From: Bathymodiolus brooksi
Taxonomy: Eukaryota; Mollusca; Bivalvia; Mytilida; Modiolidae
Direction of reading: 5' to 3'
DNA length: 64,000 nt
Assembly: GCA_963680875.1 (NCBI GenBank)
Contig: OY804586.1
Coordinates: forward strand, 50,681,203 to 50,745,202
In this document: piece by piece, positions 47,112 through 58,057 of the stretch
How positions within the stretch are numbered: the first letter of the stretch is position 1
How the letters are laid out: each line of letters opens with the position of its first letter
Made by a program: the position numbers and the translations under genes
The notes under the pieces: generated by a model
The model's input: the letters and a program-made list of their open reading frames with translations, nothing else
Told to the model about the DNA's origin: nothing
The model's database searches: none

Positions 47112-47954
47112 TCATATGATAATGAAGAAGGCAATAACTGTTTTACAATACCAAAACTACTCTAGTCTAAGAAGTTTATAACTTGAATGCTTTGTTTTTC
47201 AGAAGACAACAAATAATTGTTGGCATAGAAAGCACAATTATGGAAACAGACTGATAAAAAACAACCAGATTTCAACACACTAATCTGCATTGGTAAATAG
47301 CTAAGCTAACAAGATGCAGTTGTCAATGACATAATTGACCACAACATGAACTTTTGGCACAGTAAAATGCTTACCTTAATGCAGAAAAAAAAAGATTTAT
47401 TAAAGGTTGTTTTTGATGAAAAAAATGTAAGTCTACCCCCCTCCCCATTTTGATGGAATATATTCGCCCAGAGGCATAAAAAAATTATTTTTCAAGTTCT
47501 GATAATTTTGTTGAGGATAAAGAAATGGACACTCCCATGGGCTTGAATTGGGAGATTATTTTATTAATGGCACAAAACATCCACCAAACCTCTGTGATTA
47601 TGTTACATGTTCCCTTCGAAATATGACGAAGTTCCTATTATTAAACTTTTATAAGACATTGAATAATACAACAAGTATGTATGCTTTAATTTGATTTAAT
47701 AGTTATTGATGTACATTTTGTGTTTGTAAACATAAATATCATAAATTCATTTGATTATAATCATGGTAAATTTTGCAAAAATATAATTAAAAAATAAAGT
47801 TAATTAGATTTAACAAACATCTAAGACAAGTACAGTCATTACAGGTAATTATGCAGATTGTCTAATTCTACACACTACTATGAATAACATAGATACATGT
47901 ATGTGCCGAATTGGACCGTGCGACGTAGAATTACCCTCTAGCATTGTATCGTAT
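47112..47954. other. Region downstream of the ANKRD40-like gene
   Basis: AT-rich. Presumed to include the 3' UTR of the minus-strand gene; no other feature was recognised. Confidence 0.45.
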
Positions 47955-48737
47955 CTAGTATAGAACTTCTTGATTTTTAATAGGTGCAGCAAATCCCCTG
48001 GGTGTTCCTCCTGATAACTGTACTCTATTTGTGAGAACGACTTCAAGTTCTTGAAAATCACAAAGTCTTTGAACATCTTTGTCCTTTCGTAGAATGGTGT
48101 TGGGTAATTTCCGTAGTTTGTTGATCAACCTCCTCTCAATTCCTAGCTCCTTACACATGACCGATTTCAGAGCTTCAAATGTCAAGTTAGACTTATCCAT
48201 TTCTACCTCTATGTAATCTCGGTCATCTAAATAAGCCACTCGGATCTTCAACACGAGCTCATTATTATCATTTACGCCTTGCATACTCTGACCGTTCAAA
48301 TTGTTCCGATACGATTGTTCTATTTCTATGCTGTTTTGTTCAGTATTTCCAGAAGCGGGAAGCACAGGTTGGGTATACGGAAAGACAGGGTTTGCCAAAT
48401 AATTTGGTGTGAATGTCGACGATGGTGTGGTTTGGTTTACGATCGATGAATTTTGCGTAACACCTAAAAGTTTTATAATGTCATCACTTGTAGTCAGGTC
48501 AACAGGTTCTTCTCCTTTACTTGTTTGAATATCTTTGTTTGCACCTTTTTGTAACAGGAATTGAACAACAGAAAAATGGTTTCTTTTACAAGCCCAATGG
48601 AGAGCCGTCCAACCGTTCACTTTGTTTGTACAATTTATATCGACAGCAAAGACTTCAATAAATTTGTTTAAAGATTCTATATCTCCGTTACAAGAAGCTT
48701 CTCTAAACAATTCATCATTTTCACAGGCCGTCGTCAT
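47955..48737 (-). CDS. ANKRD40: Ankyrin repeat domain protein 40-like
   Basis: A single uninterrupted 260-codon frame. Residues about 8-80 form two ankyrin repeats (NGWTALHWACKRNHFSVVQF, LLQKGANKDIQTSKGEEPVD). A linker contains PNYLANPVFPY, a motif shared with vertebrate ANKRD40. The C-terminal domain, about 160-240, has ELVLKIRVAYLDDRDYIEVE, RKLPNTILRKDKDVQRL and FQELEVVL, the signature block of ANKRD40. The protein is shorter than the vertebrate one because the linker is shorter. No intron is visible, whereas vertebrate ANKRD40 is spliced; this may be lineage intron loss or an old retrocopy that stayed open. Molecular function is not well known. The ATG at 48737 gives the family-like acidic N-terminus. 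Confidence 0.92.
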   Translation of the reverse strand: MTTACENDELFREASCNGDIESLNKFIEVFAVDINCTNKVNGWTALHWACKRNHFSVVQFLLQKGANKDIQTSKGEEPVDLTTSDDIIKLLGVTQNSSIVNQTTPSSTFTPNYLANPVFPYTQPVLPASGNTEQNSIEIEQSYRNNLNGQSMQGVNDNNELVLKIRVAYLDDRDYIEVEMDKSNLTFEALKSVMCKELGIERRLINKLRKLPNTILRKDKDVQRLCDFQELEVVLTNRVQLSGGTPRGFAAPIKNQEVLY

Positions 48738-48880
48738 TCCTCTCTCAAGGGAAATAATTGTGTAGGGAAAAGAAACACGACAGTCGTCATTGCCTTTCGA
48801 GACTTTTCATAGTTCTTCGTCATATCCAGAAATGACGTTACATTTGCTAATTTGCATATCTAAGATGGCGGCAACTCATG
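48738..48880. promoter_or_regulatory. Likely ANKRD40-like promoter region
   Basis: Upstream of the start codon lie AATGACGTTACA (CRE-like, about 48830) and the YY1-type element AAGATGGCGGC at about 48863. Both fit a TATA-less housekeeping promoter. The YY1 motif points along the plus strand, so divergent transcription is possible. Confidence 0.5.
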
Positions 48881-49360
48881 TCTGCATTTTTTATATGATC
48901 TATATAGAAGATAATTTTTATAACTGCATGCATGTTAATTGCCGGAATTGAAAATGGGACTTTGAATTAGCAGCCAAATTAAATGAGATAAAAATGAATG
49001 ACAACCGTGAAATATTCGAGGTTCCTGGAGTGTATGAAAATCCGAGGCGGCAAACCCTTACACTGGCCTTAACATAATCTCGTTAAGATTAGCATTCCGA
49101 AGAAATTTTCTGTCTGTTCTTCATCCTAATCTCGTTTCAAGCCCTATTAATGGTATTCTGGAAATTTTAAATTTGACCCCCCGGTGCATTCCGATGTATA
49201 TTTTGGCATGGACGAATTGTGTCAGATCAAGTGCAGGTAAGATTTCATAAATAGACATATTTTCTAGTTCAAATCTGCAAAAATATTGATATTTCCTTAC
49301 CTTTTACAGCGTATATCCAACAAAATAATCCAAAATCTACTTTAAACTGACCGCCATTTT
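48881..49360. other. Interval upstream of ANKRD40-like gene
   Basis: No coding feature. A possible plus-strand donor, AAGTGCAG|GTAAGATTT, lies at about 49236 downstream of the YY1-type site; it might end an untranslated exon but nothing downstream could be linked to it. Confidence 0.3.
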
Positions 49361-49653
49361 ACTGAACTCTAGAACTACACCACGTGATCAAAAATCGTGA
49401 TGTATTTTGGTATAGTCTGTTTCGTAGTTCGAGATGTCGATGTCAAATATTATATTATAATTTAAAAATCTCATTTACACGGCTTGAAATTTTTTAATTT
49501 TGTTATAAATATTTTATTAAAACCAATCAACAGCCCATAAAGGATATGCTTGCATATACACAATAAATAATTGACATCGACCTTTCATTTAGAAACATGC
49601 TGTAGCAAAATTCGTGACGATTTTGATCACGTGGTGTAGTTCATGAGTTCAGT
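49361..49653. mobile_element. 293-bp inverted-repeat element
   Basis: The left arm ACTGAACTCTAGAACTACAC continues CACGTGATCAAAAATCGTGA. The right arm is its inverse, ending GAGTTCAGT. Arms are about 42 bp. No clear target duplication. Confidence 0.85.
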
Positions 49654-50657
49654 TAAATATAAAATTGAACTATGTCGTCTGCCTCTCAGACACCGGCTCT
49701 TCCTGTCATGCGACTGTCATGGGGTCACTGATCGTACTTGTAAACAAAAGAGCTGACTGAAATGTGCCTGTTTTTTATATAAAATACATGTCACCTTGCA
49801 GTGCATGTGGTTTCAGCACTAAAAAAAACATCAAAGGTAAACACAATTTTGAAAGTGGTCATTTTCAAACATTCTGTTATTTTATTTAGATGTAGTATGA
49901 TTTGTAGATGACCAGAACCATGAAATTTTAAAACCAGCCATTTCCGGATTTTATATTCGTTTCCATCCCGTATAGCGGTCCTGTTTTTACTTCATACGAA
50001 AACATGTGACGCCATTTTGCTGACAGCAAAAGTTGCCAGATAATCGAGAGTATATTAAAATACAAGAATGGCTTTTTAAAACAATCTTAATATGAAACCG
50101 GCACGGCCATGAATGCTTGCGCATCTGAAAATTATCGGGCAATTTCACGCTCATCCAGTGCATCAAAAAGTGTCGAGATATTTTGGGCCGAGATATATTG
50201 GGGACGACTTTTTCTTAGGGCCGAATCTAGTCTCATTCAATCGAGCTGTCGTTCCTTTATTCGAGTTATCGTTCCTTACGAAATCTCAAAAGTTAACTTC
50301 CGCGTAGAAACAAAAATTCTTTTCAGTGTGTCAGAAGAGATTTAATAAATTAAAAAATATCAAGTAAAACAAGCTAACAAAATGACTTTTATTACACACG
50401 GGTTCCAGGTTTCAGTGGTATCGGACGTACGGGAGAGGGTACGAGACTTCAGGATCACCTTTGCGCTTTATGTTAAGAAGGTTGAGTGTGTTAGTGTGTT
50501 ACACGGAACGTGTTTACAAAGCGTCGAAAAAATTTGTATTCGTCAATATGTTCAGCCATGTTTGTCAAAAAATCTTAAGTACACATTTTATACCATAAAG
50601 AGCTCGCTTACGCTCGCATATTAGATACTATTGCACGACAGACTATTGAACTGAACT
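49654..50657. other. Unassigned interval
   Basis: ORFs at 50109-50345 and 50382-50624 have no recognisable homology and no exon-like borders, so they are not called. No repeat was recognised. Confidence 0.4.
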
Positions 50658-50830
50658 TTGAACCTTATATTCATTGGACAACAAATTTCAAAACTTAAAA
50701 AATTTCAAAAAATTTCAAAATTTCAAAAAATTTCAAAATTTCAAAAATTTCATAAGATTTCGAAATTTTCTAAAATTTGGAAAAATTTCAGTTTTCATAA
50801 AATTTTAAAATTTTACTATTTAAATAATAA
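50658..50830 (+). repeat. TTTCAAAA low-complexity array
   Basis: Iterated AAAATTTC/TTTCAAAA words with variable A-runs. Similar low-complexity sequence occurs at about 13410-13560. Confidence 0.8.
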
Positions 50831-51020
50831 TATTGAAAAACATATGTACATTTTGTAATATAAAAATTTAGGACTTTTTACTCTGTATTCCACTTGTTTA
50901 TTTTTATCTAATTCAACAAATAAATCATTTTCATCAGTTTTTCTACAATACACGTATATATATGCATGAATATATTTAAGTCATGTCCGCTACCTTGCTT
51001 CTGTTTAATTAGGAAATAAA

Positions 51021-51094
51021 ACAGTCATTTAATGGGTGTGGATGAAATAGACCAAACTATTTGTCTATTGCATCCACACTCATTAAATAACTGT
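51021..51094. mobile_element. 74-bp hairpin
   Basis: Arms ACAGTCATTTAATGGGTGTG and CACACTCATTAAATAACTGT, stem about 30 bp, loop near ACCAAACTATTT. Confidence 0.8.
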
Positions 51095-51390
51095 ATAATA
51101 TTAGGTACCATTGCATCATGTATTACATCTGTTGGAATATAATCCATGTGTTGAACAAACGGACATGATATGTTTGACACAAAATGATTTTTTATTGACT
51201 ATTCTACTTGAAAACACAATGAAATGAAAAACAAATAATACCACAGTGTCGAACCAATTCCAAAATCATATTAACAAAAATCGTAGAACCAGTCAATATC
51301 GATACGGTGACGTTACCCCTAACACAAATACATGACCGCTCACTTTCCTGGCTTGGTCTAAGGACTTCAATGAAAATAAACATGACAAAG

Positions 51391-51606
51391 TGGCAGGGTT
51401 AAATTAGTACTTTAAACATATTTTATTGTCATATGGCAAGGTTAAATTAGTACTTTAAACATATTTTATTGTCATATGGCAGGGTTAAATTAGTACTTTA
51501 AACATATTTTATTGTCATATGGCAGGGTTAAATTAGTACTTTAAACATATTTGATTGTCATATGGCAGAGTTAAATTAGTACTTTAAGCATATTTTATTG
51601 TCATAC
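51391..51606 (+). repeat. About 43-bp tandem repeat, 5 copies
   Basis: Unit GGCAGGGTTAAATTAGTACT, TTAAACATATTTTATTGTCA, TAT. The five copies differ at only a few bases. Confidence 0.95.
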
Positions 51607-51839
51607 AAAACAAGACAAATGGATAAGACACAAGTTGTAAACTTATGAAGTCTTCTCCGGTACATATATAAACATTAGCAATGACAATATATTACAAATA
51701 CAGATAATATGAATAACTACTATAGCAAAAATTGAAGATAGCATAACAGGACAAAAACAGTTCTATTGGCTGAAATATATGAGTCAGTTTTGTATAATAC
51801 TTATCTTTAAGCACAAATACGGAAGGGTATATATACAAG

Positions 51840-52400
51840 GTCGTTGTCGTCTGATGTATATTCAATATATAATTTACTAGACAAATCTTTTAGAGTTAAC
51901 AATGTATTTTTGGACGAGCAAGAACAGTTTAGAGTTTTTGTCATTTTCAAAAGAGGCATTTCCAAATAATATATTTTCTATGCCTATATCAAAACCCAAA
52001 TTACTCATGCCACGGAATAGTTGTATTCTGTGTGTTCAGTATATATATATTACATTTTAAAAAGAAATGGTCCACAGACTCGATGTAATTTCCACAAACA
52101 CAATTACAAGAGGCAATTGAATTACATCTAAGTAGACCACATTTGAGGCTACTACATTTTTGACGTAAACGAGCATGTAATATATTAGCAATTCTAATAC
52201 CAGTAGAAAAATATAATGGTGGTTTGTCAGGCATGTCCTAAACTTTTCGTATTTCGTTTTTAAACATTTGTTGGCAAGGAGAATTTCTCAAGTCTGTTGG
52301 CAGATTGTTCCAGATTCTAATGGTACTTGGGAAAAAAGAACTTTGATATAAACTAAGCCTTCCTGGGGGAATTGTGAAGATTAGTGAAGTTAAACTAGTT
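51840..52400 (-). pseudogene. LINE ORF2 C-terminal fragment (minus strand)
   Basis: Minus-strand frames read QSSFFPSTIRIWNNLPTDLR (about 52255-52345), then after a frame change PLYFSTGIRIANILHARLRQ...CNCVCGNYIESVDHFFLKC (52001-52234). The last part is the CxCG..E..H...C zinc-knuckle-like tail seen at the end of many animal LINE ORF2 proteins. Truncated and frameshifted. Same family as the plus-strand copy at 53378-55120. Confidence 0.75.
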
Positions 52401-52429
52401 TAACTAATTAAAAGTGATCCAATCAAACT

Positions 52430-52980
52430 GCCTTAACAAATGTATATGTCATAAATGAACATTGCTCATTGGATTAAAATTATAGCTGTAATATGAATGA
52501 ATATTTTACAACTTAATCATAACTTAGAAATAGAACTAGACCGTTACAAAAATATTCCACGAAATCAAAGACATTGTAAATTTGGTAAAATATTGGATGA
52601 CGAATTCCACTTTTTCTTTGATTGTAAAGTTACTGATAATATTAGACCTTCCTTTATTGATTTTATGAAAACAAAATATCCTCACTTTAATCAACTAGAT
52701 TCCCTTGAAAAGTTAAGTTATTCTTAATCCTGATAAAGAAATTTTGTCCAGTGTTTGTAACTTTATAAAGCGATCATTAGAAGCGCGAATATGAGGTTCA
52801 CGTTGGTCAAATCATATACAACACAATATTGTTTTTTATCAAACAGTGGTAGTTGTATTTGTTTATATATATATACATTGTCTGTTTAATGTTAGTTTAT
52901 GTTTGTATGTACATGTATTGCTATACCCAAAAGGGTTTTATATGCAATACAGATTATTATAATACTAACCATTGAATGTG
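52430..52980 (+). pseudogene. LINE ORF2 C-terminal fragment (plus strand)
   Basis: Reads ELDRYKNIPRNQRHCKFGKI, LDDEFHFFFDC, then after a stop VCNFIKRSLEARI (about 52755-52791), followed by an AT-rich 3' UTR ending near AATACAGATTATTATAATAC. The R..C.FG..DE.HF.F.C pattern resembles the terminal domain at 61017-61466. Confidence 0.7.
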
Positions 52981-53084
52981 TGGATTTGATTGAGAGAAAC
53001 TGAGTCATTTTGTTTTGCGGCTAAAAATAATTTTAATTCCAAATATACAACAAATCTACTCTAGTAATTGGGTTAGGGTTATTT

Positions 53085-53290
53085 CAGTTATTTCAGTTAT
53101 ATCATCCATGACGGCCAGTTTTATTGATGGAGGAAATCGGAGTACTCGAAGAAAACCACCGACCTGTCGCAAATAACTACCCATGAAATCAATCAGTGCT
53201 TATCATCACCAACGTTGTGAGTCCGAATCCCACTCAGACGAAGTGTACTCGATACAAAATTATGTGATAAAGTTTTTCAGTGACTTGCGG
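53085..53290. mobile_element. Head-to-head SINE A pieces
   Basis: 53085-53180 is the SINE A 3' half on the minus strand (plus strand TTATTGATGGAGGAAATCGG, CCACCGACCTGTCGCAA). 53181-53290 is the head-to-centre part on the plus strand (ATCAGTGCTTATCATCACC, AACGTTGTGAGTCCGAATCC, TACTCGATACAAAATTATGT). An inversion junction lies near 53180. Confidence 0.75.
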
Positions 53291-53377
53291 AAAATTAAAA
53301 AAGTCTCCTGGTACACTGTGTCGGATGTCGAGCGAAATGCAATGGGCACCGGTCAAACAAATATATGAATGATGCTG

Positions 53378-55120
53378 TCTGAGAAGATGTACTTAAACAT
53401 AAACATCTTGGTATAAATGTTTGCCCTAATGGTACCTGGAAAGATCATATAAATGAAATTTATTAAAAAAGCTTGCTCTCGTCTTAATATTTTGCGCATT
53501 ATGAAACATAATCTTGATAGGAACTCACTAGAAAAGCTTTATTTTGGTTTTATAAGACCTATACTAGAATACGGAAGTGTAGTTTGGGATAATTGCACAA
53601 GAGAACAGTCTGATCTTATTGAATCAGTGCAATACGAATCAGCCAGAATTTATACAGGTCTTCGAAAAGGTACCTCAAGGGTTAAGTTGTATGGTGAATT
53701 AGGGTGGGACTCCTTGCAAAACAGACGTAAGAAGCAAAAACTTATTCTAATGTTCAAAGCTCTGCAAGGAGAGCTACCCAACTATATAACAAATAATATT
53801 ATTTCTTATATTAATATTGAACCTAACTACATGGTTAGAAACCCCAGATGATTCACCCCTCCCCAATGCCGCACCAAGTCATATAAGGGTAGCTTTTTTC
53901 CAACTGTTCTGGATTTATGGAACAAACTAGTTAATGATACTAGGAACATTCAGTCATTATCTTCATTCAAGATTAAACTTAATGAAGATGTGGATAAATC
54001 TCCTAGCTTCTACTCTATTGGTTCTCGCAGCTTAAATATTTGGCATTGCCAACTTCGAAATGAAGCAAGCAGCTTAAATCACCACTTGTTTCAGTCTCAT
54101 CTGTCCGACAGCTCCCAGTGTGCCTGTGGGGATGCAATTGAAAATAATTTCCATTATTTTTATGATTGTCCATTGTTCATAAGACACAGAATACAACCTT
54201 AAGAAAGTTTCAAGATGTTTTGAATTTGGATATATTATTGAAAGGCTCACCAATCCTTACTGTAGAGGAGAATACTGAGATATTCGATGCTGTTCACCAT
54301 TTCATTACTGGTAGTAGAAGATTCACATGATTCAATAAATTTTCTTTTTCTCTGTATTTGGTTATATAACATTGAAAAGTCTTCCAATATATAGCTCCAA
54401 ATCTTTAAATTTTTCAGTTTAATTAATAGCTGTAAATCTTTCAATTATTCAGGTCTCCCTTCCCCCTGCCCCCTTTACCCAATTTATACTTGCCTATCTC
54501 AATCACAACTCATTATTTTGTTTAGATATTTCCCCCCTTATTTACTTATTTGTCTCTTCTTCCTCCATCTCTCCCAAATTTCCTTTATTCAATCATAAAT
54601 ATATATACTGAAAAAGAGTTAATTCATATTGATATGGTGGACCTCACTTAATTAGTGATTTTGATTTCATAATTTCAGTTTACATGTTGTATATATTGTG
54701 TGTTAAATGTAAGTTCAGTCTATTCATCATGCTATGCCAATTCATCATCATTAATATTATAAATAATAATAGCTTAAATATAAAGCTATAATTTTGCTAT
54801 TCCAAATTATATCATACCTATTAACAAGGGAAAAAGGGAAAAAAGGAAAAACAACTTTTTTAGTATGATACATATTAACAAAAAAAAGGAAAAGAAAGGG
54901 GAAAATCTTTTTTGTTTTGTTTGTATGATTCTGCTATTAATATACATGTGTTTATGCTTGGTAATTAAGATGAATTGCATGTATACATGATGGGTAGATT
55001 GCTCTATGTCTTATGTAAATTGTTTTCTAATTGTTCCATCTTGTTGTTGGAGAGGATTTGTATAGGCATAGCCTGTTATCCAATCCTATTGATTTATCAA
55101 TAAAATATTTGAAATGAAAA
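53378..55120 (+). pseudogene. 5'-truncated LINE, 3' part of ORF2 plus 3' UTR
   Basis: RT thumb and C-terminus: VLKHKHLGINVCPNGTWKDH (53385-53450), then in another frame ACSRLNILRIMKHNLDRNSL, FIRPILEYGSVVWDNCT (53453-53851), and the zinc-knuckle-like CACGDAIENNFHYFYDC (53990-54202). At least two disruptions. The long AT-rich 3' UTR ends with CAATAAAATATTTGAAATGA near 55100-55118. Confidence 0.82.
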
Positions 55121-55367
55121 AAGACCGAAATTTAATCATTAAATATGTTTTTGTCTATAATGCTGCGATGTAAACACAATTACGTACCGGTTTAACCCCG
55201 ACACATTTTGTGCCTGTCCCAACAACATGGATTTCCAACGTCTTATCTCGTGGTCTTTTGTTGTGTTTAGCTGAGCTGAGGAGGTGATTGTTCGCTTTAT
55301 TGGTGTTTGGTGGAATTGTTGACCATCACTGTTTACACTTCCTTTTCATAATTGTCGGGAAATTAAG

Positions 55368-55522
55368 AAATAAATCATGGAAGCCAGAATGTGTTGGGAG
55401 CTTTAACATGGATTGGCGGATATTAGTATTTTATGCCGAGCCAGAAGCGAGGGATAAAATTTACTAATATCCGCCATTCCATGTTAAAACTCAAAACACA
55501 TTCTGGCTTCTATGATTTATTT
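55368..55522. mobile_element. 155-bp hairpin element
   Basis: Arms AAATAAATCATGGAAGCCAG through GGCGGATATTAGTA and the inverse ending CTGGCTTCTATGATTTATTT. Stem about 65 bp around the loop GCCGAGCCAGAAGCGAGGG. Confidence 0.88.
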
Positions 55523-56292
55523 CGATTCTAATGGAAAAGTCAGTCACATTAACCGGCGCATGTGCTAATGAGATTATACCGAATGGATAACTCGCTCGTT
55601 TGTTAACAAAGCGAAAGAAGGAGGTCATGTTAGAATATACAATTTATTTGTACTGGACTCGAACAAGGGACGAACATGTCGCCAGAGACTCGCTTTTCTT
55701 ACTGTTTCTAAATGAATGTTATATTTGCCGAGTGTACGTATATATTTTCAGTATTCAATAATGTTTGTAGTGTTTATCATTTTTTTAAGAAAACACAACA
55801 AGCAATACATGCTTGTATATTTATTTTGCCTGTGGCGAGTAAAAATAAAAAAATACATGTAGTATGCATAATTGAATGTCTACCTGTAATTTACCTGTCC
55901 ACCCAATTAACCATGTATGTATTCTGATTTATAGATAGAAAAAACTTGGGATAGTTATGATATATTTATTTGAATTAAATAAATAATACAACAATATATT
56001 GCAGATATGTCTCTTAATTCAGTAAAGTATGAATTAAAGTGAAATACAAAAAACTTTAACATGTTTAAAAGTCATTAAATTTCAACAAACGTATATGAAG
56101 ACAGCACTAATATGAAATGTCTTATCAAAATTTATAAAAGAAATAGCACTATACTGGAATGAAACTTGATACTATAAAAGTTTTACACATTACATATATC
56201 TAAACATGGAAACACATTTCAAATCATTAAACTGTTATAATTATGCAAAAGTCTATAGGATAATAACATCTACATAGAAATCAAGCACAGAA
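55523..56292. other. Gene-free AT-rich interval
   Basis: The ORF at 55712-55927 shows no recognisable homology. No repeat was recognised. Confidence 0.45.
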
Positions 56293-57710
56293 TCATCCTA
56301 AGTGGAGTAACTGGGAAGCTGAGTCTGCATAAGTAATCAGGTTGACCACACCAGTCTGGTATCTGTCCTTGGGTGTTGCAAGTCGGCTATCAATTTTCAA
56401 GTATTTCTTGGCCCGTGGTCGAATGATACCACCAACTGCTCTCTGGATCTTTGCAATTTCAATACTGTCATGGATGTCTTTGAAGAGTTGTATTGCAGTG
56501 TAGATATTTGAATGTAGGACAGAAAGTCACAGGACAAAAAGTCACGGACGAAAAGTCACAGGACAAAAAGTCACAGTTTAAATTTTGCATTTTGACAAAA
56601 CATATAGGACAAAAAGTCACAGGACAAAAAGTCATAACATAAAATTTTGCTTTATTTTTTTGTGGCGTTCGTGTTAAATTCTGTTTATTTGTTTTGTCCT
56701 TGTTGCTTCTATTGTCTCTTTATGTGTAATCTCTGTATCACCATGTTTTTTTACCTATGATTTTCTGGATTATCACTTTGGCTTGTTGCTTCCGTATTCG
56801 TTTGCCGATGTCCTATTGTAAATAATTACACCTTTTTACATACACTGTAATCAAAGGGTTCTTTTTATTATACATATGCTTTTATACTTTCAATACTTCG
56901 TTCATCACATTAATGAATGACATATTGAAAGGAAAGGCAAATGGATAGTTAGAAGACACTTTATTTTATAGTGTTAAAAGGGTATAAATATTTACACAAT
57001 GACTTTTAAGTCCAACACAAAAAAAACAGTCTTTACAAAGAAATAAGAATAAAACTTTTATTGTTCTTCATCCTGAAATAACGAGGTTTTGAATAGCGAG
57101 TACTTGAGAAATAACATATATCACACAGCAAGTTGATAGCTTAAACTGTAATAAAGTTTAAAACAGCAAAAAGAACCAGATACTATATCACGATCTGTTT
57201 TAAGGACAATGCATAGCAAAATTATGCATACATGTATCAGTGTATACATATTGTGACTTTCTGTCCTACCTACATACCGTACATGAATCTAGGTGTATAC
57301 ATATTGTGACTTTTTGTCCGCCAGAGTAAAAAATATAGATTGTGACTTTTTGTCCTGTGACTTTTTGTCCTAGGAGTTTTGTGACTTTTTGTCCGTTTAC
57401 CAGATATTTGGGTTGGCTGTTGTGTCATCTTCTTAAGTTTGCTGTGTGTAGGTGGCTTGACTCCTTCCAGGGAGGAAGGCATAAATAACTGGTGTCATGA
57501 CGTCATCGATGGGAATGTGTATGCTGTATATCTGGTAGAACAGGTTTGGACAGGTGTAAAAAGTACCATTACAGAAGAAAATGTCTGCATTCTCTAGGTC
57601 CATCAGGTTCTCAGTAGTGGCAAAGACTAATCTGGTCCCCTGCGGTTAACTCTGTAGATGTACCCATGTAGTGCCAAGTTCTTGCCCCCTCTTCAAATGG
57701 TAAGGAACTT
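56293..57710 (-). pseudogene. Decayed MULE/FLYWCH-type transposase, interrupted
   Basis: Minus strand, upstream part (about 57432-57710): VPYHLKRGQELGTTW, a stop, then RLVFATTENLMDLENADIFF, CNGTFYTCPNLFYQIYSIHI, PIDDVMTPVIYAFLPGRSQA TY. This matches the start of the MULE transposase domain (ATxENL...aDTWFxDGTF...PxxFxQLYTIH...PxVYALLP), with the D of DGTF replaced by N. Downstream part (56293-56514, 73 codons plus TGA) reads HSNIYTAIQLFKDIHDSIEI...YADSASQLLHLG and looks like the C-terminus of such a protein. A fold-back element (56517-57394) sits between them and the catalytic middle is lost. Confidence 0.7.
56517..57394. mobile_element. Fold-back element of GGACAAAAAGTCAC motifs
   Basis: Six direct copies of the 15-nt motif GGACAAAAAGTCACA (with variants) lie at 56517-56636. 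Five inverted copies, TGTGACTTTTTGTCC, lie at 57251-57394. The core of about 600 bp has no recognisable coding content. Both outermost motifs abut transposase-derived sequence. No TSD was recognised. Confidence 0.8.
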
Positions 57711-58057
57711 TACATTCAGCTGTGCATTTTTTTTTCTCTTTTTTTTTCTTTTAGCACTCATACTGTTTAACAAAGGGACATTAAAACAAAACATGTAGCA
57801 TACAGCAAATAATAATATTAAGCAAATTAAGAAAGCATAAAGGACATCATTAATATGGGGTTTAGCTGCGGTTTGTTAGAGAAAAAGCTGTGCAGTACAA
57901 ATATGCAGAGAAAATCACTATTTGAGAATATTATGCAATAAATATACATTATGTAAGTTAAGTATGAATTAAAAAAATTTGGGAATGTACCGATTCAGAT
58001 TCTACATTAATGTAGGTCTGAGGTCAAGTACGTTTGCAGTCTTCATCTTCGTGCTTT
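57711..58057. other. AT-rich interval
   Basis: A T-rich run lies near 57727-57752. Nothing else was recognised between the transposase remnant and the next LINE end. Confidence 0.5.

Noticed and set aside
50109..50624. Two adjacent plus-strand ORFs
   Set aside because: No homology, no splice borders, overlapping alternative frames of similar length; chance ORFs are likely.
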